From contig NC_081414.1 in the NCBI RefSeq assembly GCF_030272615.1, positions 53,810,636 through 53,874,635 on the forward strand: a DNA stretch of 64,000 nucleotides, read 5' to 3'. A program made the position numbers and the translations under genes. The stretch is from Cryptomeria japonica. Taxonomy: Eukaryota > Streptophyta > Pinopsida > Cupressales > Cupressaceae. The notes beneath the pieces were generated by a model. It was not told the origin of the DNA. It was given only the letters and a program-made list of their open reading frames with translations, and searched no databases. Within the stretch, counting starts at the first letter, position 1. Every line of letters starts with the position of its first letter. Shown here piece by piece: positions 1 through 9,130 of this stretch.

Positions 1-1425
1 ATGATTTATTTTAGGATTATGTAATGTATCTGATGCTCTGCAAAATGGACAAGGTTAGTCTGAGATAAACAACACACACACAAGAAATCGTTAGTGTTAG
101 TCAATCAAAAACTAATCTAAATAGGCATATCAAGAGAGATACTAAAAACATGAAAGCATATTTAACTAAAGAAGCAAATATGATGAGGCATCTCCAAATA
201 CCTCCTAACATGCCCTTAGCTCCTTCTCCCTTGTTCCTCTCCTCTCCAAGTTCCAAAATAGTGTAGCTCTCAGCAACTTTTTGCACTATGGATGCTTATG
301 GATGATTGAGATTTGAGTATTTTTGCTCTAAATGTAAAATGAAAAGCTAAAATACTAGATGATATTAAAATGATTGATTTTAACCCAAAATAACAAGATT
401 TTAGTTTGCTTATGCTAAATGCTCTCTAAAATGCCTATAGGTTAAATGCATACAAGTTTTCAGGATCTGGATTATGAAGAAATGGGCTCTATTTATAGGA
501 AAAATGGAGCAATGGATGGTTGAGATTGAGTAATCTCAACAAGGGTTAGGATTGAATGATTTCAAATCCATGTGAGGGCTTTCAACCCAATCCCAGGATG
601 ACAAGTGTCAATGTGAGATAGGTTGAGAGGGGAGGGAATAAGCATTAAATGCTTGATATGACCTTGGGAGTTAAAGTCAAGGTTAATTGAATGAATAAAC
701 TCTTTATTCAAAGAATAAAGCTTTTATCCAATGGATAAATTCTTGTGCAAATGTGAAAAGGATGAATATGGTCAAAACAATAAATGTTTGGGGAGACAAG
801 TTTGAAATAACCATAAATGGTTATGTAAGAGCCATAAATGGTCATGTAAGAGCCATTAGTGGTTTTTGAAGACTTTGGGGGTTAATTTGTTGAACACACA
901 AAGCATTAAATGCTTTTCAAAGACTTTTGAAGTCTTTGAGAAGTAACTTCATTTTTCTTAGGAATGTGACAATAATTAGGGGATGGATTAGGCTAATTAG
1001 GAAGGGGTTAGACGAATCTAGAAGGGGATTAGATTTTGCAAGTGGATTTGGTGGGTGAGGGAAAATAGGATTTAATTAAAATTAAAAATAAAAATTCATT
1101 TATTTCTATAAATGTGTGCAAGTTGCATTTGTAGGAAAATGCAAGTGGGGGGGGGATAATGATTTAAATAAATGTTTTTATTTAATTTATTTAAAAGAGG
1201 AAAAGGGGATTTTAATTAAATAGATAGATTTTATTTATTTAATTGATTGTGAATTTGATTTAATGAATTAATTAAAATAAATTGAATAATTTATTTAATT
1301 AATAGGAGAATGTTTGGAGATGAATTAATTAAATATTAATTTAATTAACTGATGGCTAGTGGATTTTTAATCAAATAAATAGCGAATATTTATTTAATTA
1401 AGTTGGATAGATTTGTGTGACTACA
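1..1425 (-). repeat. Probable Gypsy-type LTR, minus strand, running off the left edge
   Basis: Read on the minus strand this stretch starts at 1,425 with TGTAGTCACACAAATC, passes through several AATTAAATAAAT blocks (about 1,070-1,400) and reaches a TATA-like CTATAAATAG at 488-497. That is the plan of the better supported Gypsy-type LTR on the plus strand at 3,646, which also opens with TGTAG, has ATTTATTTAATTA blocks and a TATA box. No polypurine tract is seen outside 1,425 because a Copia-type LTR adjoins there, and the other end lies outside the window. There is no coding region; a short minus-strand ORF at 101-286 has no recognisable domain. It could instead be unrelated AT-rich spacer or U3 of the adjoining LTR. 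Confidence 0.35.
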
Positions 1426-2054
1426 GTATCTATTGAATTATCATTTGTGTGGCCGACCTAATTGGTTAGGTCCCAGGTTGGTATAAATATATATAAGATC
1501 TCATTGTAGATCATATGGAAAGAGCAAGGAGCGAATAATGTAATAATCATTTGTGTAGAGGATTTAGTCAATCATAGGTGATTGAGTTGGTTATATTTAA
1601 GAGGTTTTAGACCTCCAGTATTGTGCTTAATCAAAACTATAATCTAGAATGTTTGATGCTATCATCGACAATTCTTCTCTTTGGATTGTAGTCCAAATAT
1701 CTTGAGGTGGTTGACATTTTTGTAGTCAGTGAGACTCGATTGTGATAAGCAATGCACTCTAGGCAGTGTGCCTTCCTACATGTGCAGGCCCCTATTGTAA
1801 TCATATACTATCTATAGAAGTATCTACTGACTGTGGGTAGGTTTCCCACCATGGTTTTTCCTCATTGAGGTTTTCCATGTACAAATCATGGTGTTATGTG
1901 TTATGGTTGCATGGTATTGATTCGCTGGTTTTCATTTATGCTTTATTGCTTAATCAGTTATTTTGGTATAAGGTTTTAAGTGATTTAATTCACATTAACT
2001 ATTAACAACTAATTCACCCCTCCTCTTAGTTGTTCACCGGTTATCTTAACAACA
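1426..2054 (+). repeat. Copia-type LTR, 3' part (truncated or solo)
   Basis: It contains the block order shared by the Copia LTRs in this window: a TATA box (1,482-1,492), CTCATTGTAGATCAT, GTAGTCAGTGAGACTC near 1,715, ATGTGCAGGCCC near 1,780, TTTTCCTCATTGAGGTTTTCC near 1,856, and the terminal tract AATTCACCCCTCCTCTTAG near 2,011. It ends in AACA at 2,051 or 2,054. No tRNA primer-binding site follows; the next bases belong to the antisense PMD pseudogene, so this is a solo or 3' LTR that cut into that unit. The start is not resolved; U3 should extend several hundred bases left of the TATA box, into what is called a Gypsy LTR here. Confidence 0.6.
1482..1492 (+). promoter_or_regulatory. TATA box of Copia-type LTR
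   Basis: TATAAATATAT is followed about 15 bases later by CTCATTGTAGATCAT, the same sequence that follows the TATA box in both LTRs of Copia-1 on the other strand (15,711-15,721 and 29,966-29,974). It would mark the U3/R promoter of this LTR. Confidence 0.6.
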
Positions 2055-2055
2055 T

Positions 2056-2545
2056 GGACCCCATGCAAACCTAGTGTGATCTGTCACCAGTTTCTCTAGA
2101 GTCCTCCCCCAACCAACATCCATGCCTCATGTCACCCAATTTGGACAAAGGTAACCACTAATAACTCCTCCTACCATTGCTCATAGTCTATGTCCAATAG
2201 ATAAGATAATCTCCTAGTTGACATGACTCGTTCTCATCTCTAGATCTAGGTCAAAAAAGACTCATCTCAATGCATCCCTAGCTCCCTCTCTATCATACGA
2301 CACTACCTCATCGTCGATCGGTATCCTCAAGATCTTGTAAAAATCCTCTAAAGTGACTAACATCTCGCCAGTCAACAAATGAAACGAACGTCTCAAAGAG
2401 CCATCTCTCTGCTAGAGTAACTAGTAATCCTTTGTTCAACCAAATCTCATACAGATACATGACGTGTCTCAATCCCATAGCCTCGACAACTACTCACTCC
2501 TCAAAGGTTAATTTTGGTTCTAACATCTATGTCACAGGGAATATC
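2056..2545 (-). pseudogene. Plant mobile domain (PMD) pseudogene, main exon
   Basis: On the minus strand a plant mobile domain (aminotransferase-like PMD, also found in MAIN/MAIL proteins and transposons) can be read. From about 2,478 one frame gives MGLRHVMYLYEIWLNKGLL and AERWLFET. After a one-base frameshift near 2,390 the next frame gives FHLLTGEMLVTLEDFYKILR and IPIDDEVVSYDRE. These match the family blocks GLxHL..LNKGLL, ERWxxETxxFHLPxGEMTVTLEDV and IPIDGExV. At least four further in-frame stops follow before the Copia LTR at 2,054 cuts the C-terminus off. It lies antisense to the Gypsy-like element whose polypurine tract is at 3,631-3,645. The domain identity is clear from motifs; function in this copy is lost. 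Confidence 0.8.
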
Positions 2546-3255
2546 TTTCATGACTGTATCCAGGGCAGGTACTCCTACATTTAATCAAACCAATCGTGTC
2601 AATCCTAGTGGTACTCATGTTCATCACATAGTGCTACTTCTATTTTAGTGCTTATGTCTATCACATGGCATTGTATCCTAGTGTATATGTTCATCATATT
2701 GCACTCAGTCCTATTTAGAGGCCCTGCTTGAGCATATCCTCCCAGCACCTTATCCAATTGGTAACGTATGTTTATCACATAATTTTCAATTCAAGCCTTA
2801 TTTTCAATCTGTCTTCCCTAGGGCACCTATTTGAGTGAATCCTCTCAGCAACTTATCCAGTCAACATCGTATGTTCATCACATAACTATTGATTCTAGCC
2901 TACTTAGACATAAACACATTTTCACAATGCAGACATGGTTTTAATCAACCTTTGTTTTCTTTCCCTAGATTCACCTATATATCATAGACACATCGTTGTT
3001 CTATATAGACGTGCTTATTTTTTATAGATGCACCCCATTGACACAGATGTGCCTTCTCGACACAAACACACCATAATCTACACATAAACAAGATTAAATG
3101 CATATACGTGACCAAACCTAACGTAGACACACTTATCCTACCTAAATGCGCTCGCAGTGCAAAACATGTCTTTCACGTTTTTTCTTATCTACCCTAAAGT
3201 ACATTAATGACAATAATAAATGCAATAATGTACAAAGAGGCTTTGAGGTACTTAC
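2546..3255 (-). other. Probable intron of the PMD pseudogene
   Basis: The first PMD exon ends at a good donor, GTAAGTACC (3,255 to 3,247 on the minus strand), and the domain core resumes near 2,545, so about 700 bases look intronic. The stretch has no coding potential. It holds a degenerate internal repeat: GTTCATCACATA or GTTTATCACATA recurs near 2,617, 2,688, 2,768 and 2,873, and the pair beginning near 2,768 and 2,873 also shares downstream sequence (AATTCAAGCCT / GATTCTAGCCT). The acceptor was not resolved. Confidence 0.5.
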
Positions 3256-3324
3256 CAACTCACCCATGTCGACTGGTCTCTGATACTGCAGGACTTGATC
3301 GAACCTGTGAACTCTATCCATCAT
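3256..3324 (-). pseudogene. First exon of the antisense PMD gene
   Basis: A short minus-strand exon opens with two Met codons (MMDRVHRFDQVLQYQRPVDM) and ends GELV at a consensus splice donor. This proline- and aspartate-containing lead-in, followed by an intron, is consistent with the start of a PMD gene carried antisense between pol and the 3' LTR of a Gypsy element. The ORF itself is intact but its downstream exon is broken. Which of the two ATGs is used cannot be decided. Confidence 0.5.
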
Positions 3325-3630
3325 CGTTGACTACTCTGACTGCTCTAAGCTCTCTCTCTGCACTTTGATCTCTTAAATGTGTGGATGCAAATGAGGATGT
3401 TTTCCTTCTGGCCCTATCATATAGGTTACTTAACCCTAGTCTCTTGTGTTAGATTTCTTCCTTGTGTCAGTCAGTCCTTTGTAGCCTTTCTTTCTTATCG
3501 AGAGATTGTTTGCAATCCCTTTCAGTTTTTCCATCCAATCTCTCGAGAGGGCATATCATTCCCATCATGGGGAAACTTTGTATCAGTTTATCTTTTCTTC
3601 TTTGAGTGAATGCGACAAGATTCATTGTCT

Positions 3631-3645
3631 CAAAGAGGGGAAAAA
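3631..3645 (+). promoter_or_regulatory. Polypurine tract of a plus-strand Gypsy-like element
   Basis: CAAAGAGGGGAAAAA lies directly before TGTAGACACCTAAAATTG at 3,646. A purine-only tract immediately 5' of a TG-starting LTR is the plus-strand priming site for reverse transcription. It fixes the orientation of the surrounding element as plus and therefore shows that the PMD gene is antisense to it. Confidence 0.7.
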
Positions 3646-4440
3646 TGTAGACACCTAAAATTGTCCTGTCTAATTAAATAAATATTTTATTTATTTAATT
3701 ATTTTATCCTAAGTCCTCTATTAATTACATAAATCTTTATTTATTTAATTAATTTATTAATCCTCTTCTAAGTCTTTCCTCATTTAAATAAATACTTTTA
3801 TTTATTTAAATTATCCTTTTCCTAAATTAAATAAATACTTTTATTTATTTAATTGATCCCACTTCCTCTATTAATTGAATAAATCTTTATTTATCTAATT
3901 AATTCATTAGCCTTTTCTACCTATGACACATGTCATTCATCTCTTAATTCTTCTCTTACCTACCCCCTTTATCATTTTATTATTTCTTCTACCTACCCTT
4001 TAATTCTCGCTGACCATTTATCTTTACACCTCTTAATTCTATCCTTCCATTTATTACAGTGTTCTCTCTATAAGAGGATGCCCTCTTCCTTTCCAACCAT
4101 AATCAATCACCTAATGACATAATCGATCTTATGTAATCAAGACTTCTTGCAATCAAGCTATCAACCACATTTTTCATTCTTTGTTGAGTTCTTGTGCACA
4201 CATAAAATCTGAGAGTAAATATATCAAACAAGATCAATGGAGATAGGAAGAAATGGAGATCAAAACCCAAATTGACATGTGAATGGTATATTTTATTTTA
4301 TTTTGTGGATTTGCATGATCTTAGGTATCTTCATTTGTGTATGGTCGATCCTTTTCATTGTTAGGCTAAGGTTTTTTGGTTGGATCTTTGTTATTCTTTC
4401 AATATTATTGTTTTCATTATCCATTTTCACCGTATACACT
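3646..4440 (+). repeat. Gypsy-type 3' LTR
   Basis: It starts TGTAGACACCTAAAATTG after the polypurine tract, then has five copies of an ATTTATTTAATTA-like block with intervening CCTCTTCTAAG-like spacers (3,665-3,905), a TATA box (TATAAG, 4,069-4,074) and a CT-rich leader. The 3' end was not found; 4,440 is a rough limit before the next unit. The rest of the parent element is missing to the left, where a Copia LTR ends at 2,054. Confidence 0.65.
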
Positions 4441-4689
4441 ATATAGGCATTTTGAAAGACTTGCTGACTCATTTGGAGTCTCTGCAAACACCACTTGAAA
4501 GGAGCTTCGGGCTCATCCTATTCCCTGAAGAAGATAAAAGAAGCAAAAAAAAGGGCAATAATACCTGAGTCCGAGGAAGAAGAAGAACCTGAGCAATACC
4601 AGATACATGTCTGGAAGCCTACAACTAGGAAATCTTAGAAACTACTTTTTGCAGAGAACCTATTTGAATCAGTTGCACAAGGAAAAAGC
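4441..4689. other. Unassigned stretch, degraded coding-like DNA
   Basis: Lysine- and glutamate-rich plus-strand frames (PEEDKRSKKKGNNT, then GRRRT) are broken by stops. The composition suggests the N-terminal part of the retroelement ORF that follows, but no domain can be named. Confidence 0.3.
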
Positions 4690-5313
4690 CCAAAAGAGGT
4701 AGACAATCTTTTGTTAAGGTAAATGATGTAGATAGAAGCTGTATAGTTAAAGCTTTTCTATTATATTTTGTTAAATTAGAAGCTGGTACAAAAAAATTTA
4801 AGAATTATATTCCTGTTGAATTATATGAATGATTGATTAGAATAGGACAAATTGCTAGAGAGGAAAAACTAACTATTAAGGATCAGGTTTTTGAGTTTGT
4901 CAGTTCCACCCTTTCTAAAGAAGATAAGGTTAATCTCATAGAATCTTGTAAGATTGAACTAAGGACCAAGAGAGGTCTAGGAAATCTTATGTTAGGAGAA
5001 CTTGATGCCAAGGAGAAACTTAAGAATGAAATCATGGAAATAGTAATGTCTATTGCAACAAATCATGGTATGTTACCCTTTGTCAACTTTGGTACTCGTC
5101 CCGGTGAGTTTGAGAATGTGGATCTAATAATTCAGTTGATGATGTATCTATTATGGATAATGTGATGGATGCCCCCAAAATGTTTGTTGATACTTCGGTG
5201 AATCTTGAATCCGGAAAAGGAAAAGAAATTGAAGATTCTAGGGACAAAGGTCAAGAAGAACAAATGACAGCTGAGACTGAAATGAATGAACCTGAGCCCA
5301 AGGCTTCATCATA
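4690..5313 (+). pseudogene. Retroelement-associated ORF of unknown family, broken
   Basis: A charged, helical protein can be followed from about 4,690: KAFLLYFVKLEAGTKKFKNY, a stop, then IGQIAREEKLTIKDQVFEFV through a 110-codon open stretch (4,833-5,165). A frameshift near 5,140 leads to a second frame with VDDVSIMDNVMDAPKMFVDT and an acidic tail ending EPEPKASS at a TAA near 5,313. It lies before a Copia-type LTR and resembles in style, but not provably in sequence, the minus-strand ORF at 49,118-50,112. I know no named domain for it. The most likely reading is an accessory or C-terminal ORF of a retrotransposon. Confidence 0.4.
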
Positions 5314-5454
5314 AGAAAAGATAGCTAATTTGGTTGAATGAATCAAATGTGAATGTATCTTAAACAGTAACTGTGTTTTTGGTTTGGTAGTTTTCTTCAT
5401 TATACACTATTTCTTTATTATGCAATGTATGTATGCTTACTTCATGCAGTATTG

Positions 5455-6225
5455 AGGGCTAATATCTACCTTACCGGAAGGTATTTTGGGTTTAGTCCCA
5501 TCCAAATGTGATGAAGGAATAATCTACAAGGCATTTTTGGATCCAGTACTATTAAGATATATTGGAGGCATGTTTTGCAAAGTACTCTTGGATCAAGATT
5601 GAAGCCAACATATTATGAAGATATTTTTGTTGTTGCGTGTGGATATTTTGGTCTCACCCCTTTGTGGTTGATTTGATTGATCAGAATACTTGGTGTGGAT
5701 ATATATAGCCATTAATTTTATAATTTAGAGACATGGTTGTTGAAAAAAGGCTATTGTGTACATATTTTATATGCAAAAGTTTTGTGGAAGTGAATATTAT
5801 TATGCAATGCATGTACAATGGATGTATAAAGTAGTTTGTGCACTTCTATGAAACTGTAATCCATGGATATGTCAGATGAAACTCTAATAGTTCAATTTTT
5901 TTTGATCATCTGACAAAGAGCCCTTTTATATTTCGGTAGTGAGCCCTCCAAATAGTGAGCCCCCATCGGCAATGATCCACCCCTTTTGTTTTATGTAACC
6001 GATTACATATTGCATCATTCATGAGAGATCACTCTCTCTATGGTTTTTCCCATATTGGGTTTTCCATGTACAAATTCAGTGTTATGTGTTTTGTGTTAAT
6101 TTCCTTTATTTCATTTAAATTATGTTATGTGAGTGGCTACTTAGAAGTTTTAATAAGTTCAAGGGAATACTGATTCATCCCTCCCCTATGAGTATTCTGG
6201 GTATTCAACTATAATATCTACTACA
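5455..6225 (+). repeat. Copia-type LTR (3' or solo)
   Basis: Shared Copia-LTR blocks are seen in order: TATATATAG near 5,700, TCTATGGTTTTTCCCATATTG near 6,037 with GGGTTTTCCATGTACAAATTC after it, and the terminal tract TGATTCATCCCTCCCCTATG near 6,171. The LTR ends in CTACA at 6,225. No primer-binding site follows, so it is a 3' or solo LTR. The start is uncertain; TAATATCTAC occurs both near 5,461 and near 6,213, which may be coincidence. Confidence 0.5.
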
Positions 6226-7357
6226 CAAACAACCTTTGGAATATTAATATCTATTTGTATCATCACTTCAACATAAAAAGGACATTTGTAAGTTGATCTT
6301 TCAAACAATCAACCAAAATGAACATGTTTTTTCATTGAAAAATAGAAAATTAAAGAAAATCCAAAATAATAATGTAATGTCCTCAATTTTAAAAGTGACA
6401 ATTAATTAAATTAATTCTTATTATGTTGTCCAAAATAAATATTATTTTAAATGATGACTTATTATTAATTAATTTAATTATTAAAAAAAGTGGGTAAAAT
6501 AATTATGAAATGTCACTTTAGCTATCTCAGCAAGCAAAATTGGAGGCTAAGAGATGATTAGATAACCAAGGGAGACTTTACTTAGTCATTTATTTGGCCT
6601 TGGAAAACTTATAAGGTGTAAAGTTTATAACATAACATTATAAGTCACTTTTTATAAAATTGAAAATATTTTATAAAGTGACTTTATAAGGAGGGTGATC
6701 TAATGCCAATATTATATTATAAAGTTACTTTTACCTTAAGTGGTAATAATACATTAAATTGACTTTATAAAAGATGTTTATAAAGTAACTTTATTAAAAG
6801 GGGATTGATAAAAGCTAATGATGAATTATAAGTTTCCCCCCCTTGGGCACCCTTCTCTAGACATAAATGAGAAATTTTAATAATGACCCAACTTATGATA
6901 ATGGAACCCTCAAGTTGAGAACCCATTTGGAGGAGGAATATTCTTTTGGAATCATGGAATTTTGGAGCCCTAACTTGGGCCTGGGAATTTGGGAAGAAAA
7001 GTGACTTCATGGGAAGAATTTTGGCATTCTTGTTATTCATTTTTTGGATCTCTCTGCTAATTTTCAGATCTACATGACAAAAGAAGATTTTTTGTAGCTG
7101 TAGTTGGTGAAGAGAGAGAATTTAGCATTAAGGGTAAAAAGGAGATTTAAAGAAACAGGAAGAATCCTAGAGTTCTTATGGATGGGTAGGTGAAGAGTTG
7201 CAAGGAGTGGGAGGCTTGTGATGTGAGCCTCTACAATGGCAGCCTGGATTTTGTGCCCCTTCACAATGAGGGCAGCAATTTTTTTAATAGAGATCATGAA
7301 GATTTAGACCTATAAGATAAGAAAAGCAACAAGTATTATGCTATCTTTCAAGAGCAT
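6226..7357. other. AT-rich non-coding stretch with hairpins
   Basis: No supportable gene. Possible LTR-like opening TGTAATGTCCTCAATTTT near 6,374. The motif TTATAAAGTNACTTTA and its complement recur at about 6,640-6,800, including a hairpin at 6,641-6,690. The minus-strand ORFs here (6,765-7,040; 7,070-7,297) have no recognisable domain. Confidence 0.4.
6641..6690. repeat. Short inverted repeat (hairpin)
   Basis: ATAAGTCACTTTTTATAAAA is followed, after a loop of about ten bases, by TTTTATAAAGTGACTTTATA. The arms pair over about 18 bases with one bulge. Related AAAGTNACTTT units flank it at 6,720-6,800. Confidence 0.6.
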
Positions 7358-7591
7358 GTGATTAGGAGTGATGAAAGTAATATGTTTTGTGAGGGTACAC
7401 TAGACCCCAAGTTGGTAAAAGAAAATATAGTGGTGTGTGATAGTGGAACCAACCTATGGGTCAAGAAAGGCTATGTGGAGAAATTTTTACGAGCCATGGG
7501 TGATGTAGATAGGTTTCTCACTCCTTCAGGGTTTTCCTATTCTTGGTGTCTCCCTAGGCTGTCTCATGAACCTTCTAATGGTTCCCACTAA
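7358..7591 (+). pseudogene. Subtilisin-like protease PA-domain fragment
   Basis: The first 40 or so codons read SNMFCEGTLDPKLVKENIVV then CDSGTNLWVKKGYVEK. This matches the protease-associated (PA) domain of plant subtilases, where the typical run is GTLDPxKVKGKIVVCDRGxNARVxKGxVVK. The Cys residues and the GTLDPK and VVCD cores are kept; KGK is now KEN and DRG is DSG. After VEK the expected EAGG continuation is absent and the frame runs into unrelated sequence, so only a scrap of about 35 residues survives. No catalytic Asp/His/Ser segment was found nearby. It is either a captured exon piece or a very old pseudogene. Confidence 0.55.
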
Positions 7592-8060
7592 CCCAACCTT
7601 CCAAAGGTTGTAGGGATCACCTTTATTGACCTTCCCAAGGTCCTATGACTAAGGTGATCACCTCTGGACTTGTGAGTGTGCAACACTCCTCAATTGAGAA
7701 TCTCCAACACAACACCTTCTCGCACCTTTCCCCATGAGCCAACCCCCCCTCTATCTTAGGATCTTCATACTCTCATTCCCAACTCACCTAGGGTTTATTT
7801 TATTTTGATTTTCAACCCTATCCCTTCAAATAGATCTATGGAGATTACTGGTTTCAAGCTTAAGGACCAATTTTCTCTTTTAGGCCTACTGGGAGACCTA
7901 GTCTAATTAGCCCTACCGGTGAGGTATTTTGCACTTATCTGCCAAAGTCTTGCACACCAATATGAAATATTTATCTTTTTGGATACCCTTTTGGAAACAT
8001 CATACAATATCTCAGAATTGGTTCTGGGTTTTGTTGTTCTCAAAATCTGATTCACTTTAA
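7592..8060. other. Unassigned stretch, LTR-like flavour
   Basis: CT-rich leader-like DNA (CCTAGGGTTTATTTTATTTTG near 7,790) and a segment with CCTACCGGTGAGG near 7,911 recall LTR R/U5 sequence, but no TG/CA boundary, primer site or coding region could be fixed. Confidence 0.3.
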
Positions 8061-8340
8061 AATCCTTATAGTAAATAGGCAGTCCCTCAATGTTCGCAAA
8101 CTATAAAAAATGGATTTGCATGTACGCTTGTACACGCCATCAGTCTGTGGGTTATCTAATATGACCCTCAACTTCTGTATTCATGATCACTGTAGTGAAA
8201 AATGGTAGCAATATCAGGCAATAGGGGGATCCTAGTGTGGAGGATCTATATCATCATGTGGTTGCTGATCAAGAGCCTATGTAGGTGGATCCTGATTAGG
8301 TACATGATCATAGACTGGATCTTGGGACACCATCTATCTA
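8061..8340 (-). pseudogene. Possible tail of a second antisense retroelement ORF
   Basis: From 8,331 the minus strand reads MVSQDPVYDHVPNQDPPT, then after stops QQPHDDIDPPH and DPPIA. The Gln/Asp/Pro-rich repetition looks like a low-complexity protein tail. No domain is present. It is reported only because the composition is coding-like; the link to a PMD gene is a guess. Confidence 0.2.
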
Positions 8341-8419
8341 GGTAGGTCATAAAGTTACAATAAATACGTCAACACACACACATGAAGTGCATTCAATTTC
8401 AAACATTAAAAATTAAAAT

Positions 8420-9060
8420 CAGTTAAATGAGAGAGAGAGAGAGAGAAAGAGAGAGATCATTAATCTTGAGCTCATAAAAAATTAAAATGTACACATGTGA
8501 AGTTCTCACATAATTCATGGATATATATATACATGAAGTTCTCGCATAATTCAAATTATTAAATAAATAATTTGAAAGCTCAAGCAAGAGGGAGATCATT
8601 AAAAATATATAAATTTATCTATATAGAGATTGCATACATTTTAAATTATTATAACATTAATATCAGAGAGAGAGATCATTAAAGATATATATACATCATT
8701 TACTAAATTAAAACATATATAAATTTATCTATATAGATCGCATACATACATTTTAAATTATTAAAACATTAATGAGACAGAGAAGGAGATCATTTAAATC
8801 ATGACATCTAGAGAGAGATATAACATTAATTTCAGAGAGAGAGAGAGATCATTAAAGATATATACATACAATTACTAAATTAAAACATATATAAATTTAT
8901 CTATATAGATAGTATACATATTTTTTAAATTATTAAAACATTAATTCAAGAGAGAGAGGGAGATCATTTTCATGATAGAGAGAGAGAGAGAGATAACACT
9001 AATTTCATAGAGAGAGAGAGAGAGATAGAGAGAGATCATTAAAGATATATACATCATGTA
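8420..9060. repeat. GA-rich/TA-rich higher-order tandem array
   Basis: Runs of (GA)n are followed by GATCATTAAAGATATATA, ACTAAATTAAAACATATATA and ATTTATCTATATAGAT in the same order at least three times (unit landmarks near 8,668, 8,843 and 9,025), giving a period of about 175-182 bases. Units vary by substitutions and by length of the GA run. It directly adjoins the palindrome array at 9,131. No ORF. Confidence 0.7.
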
Positions 9061-9130
9061 CCAAATTAAAACATAATTTTTAAAAGTTAAAATACATGTG
9101 AGCTGAGAAAATTAAGGGAAGAAATATTTT

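Noticed and set aside
1426-2060. Treating the Copia LTR at 2,054 as a 5' LTR with a coding interior to the right
   Set aside because: No primer-binding site follows the CA end, and the DNA to the right is the antisense PMD pseudogene.
6374-7340. Possible Gypsy LTR starting TGTAATGTCCTC
   Set aside because: No polypurine tract before it, no matching second copy and no identifiable end.
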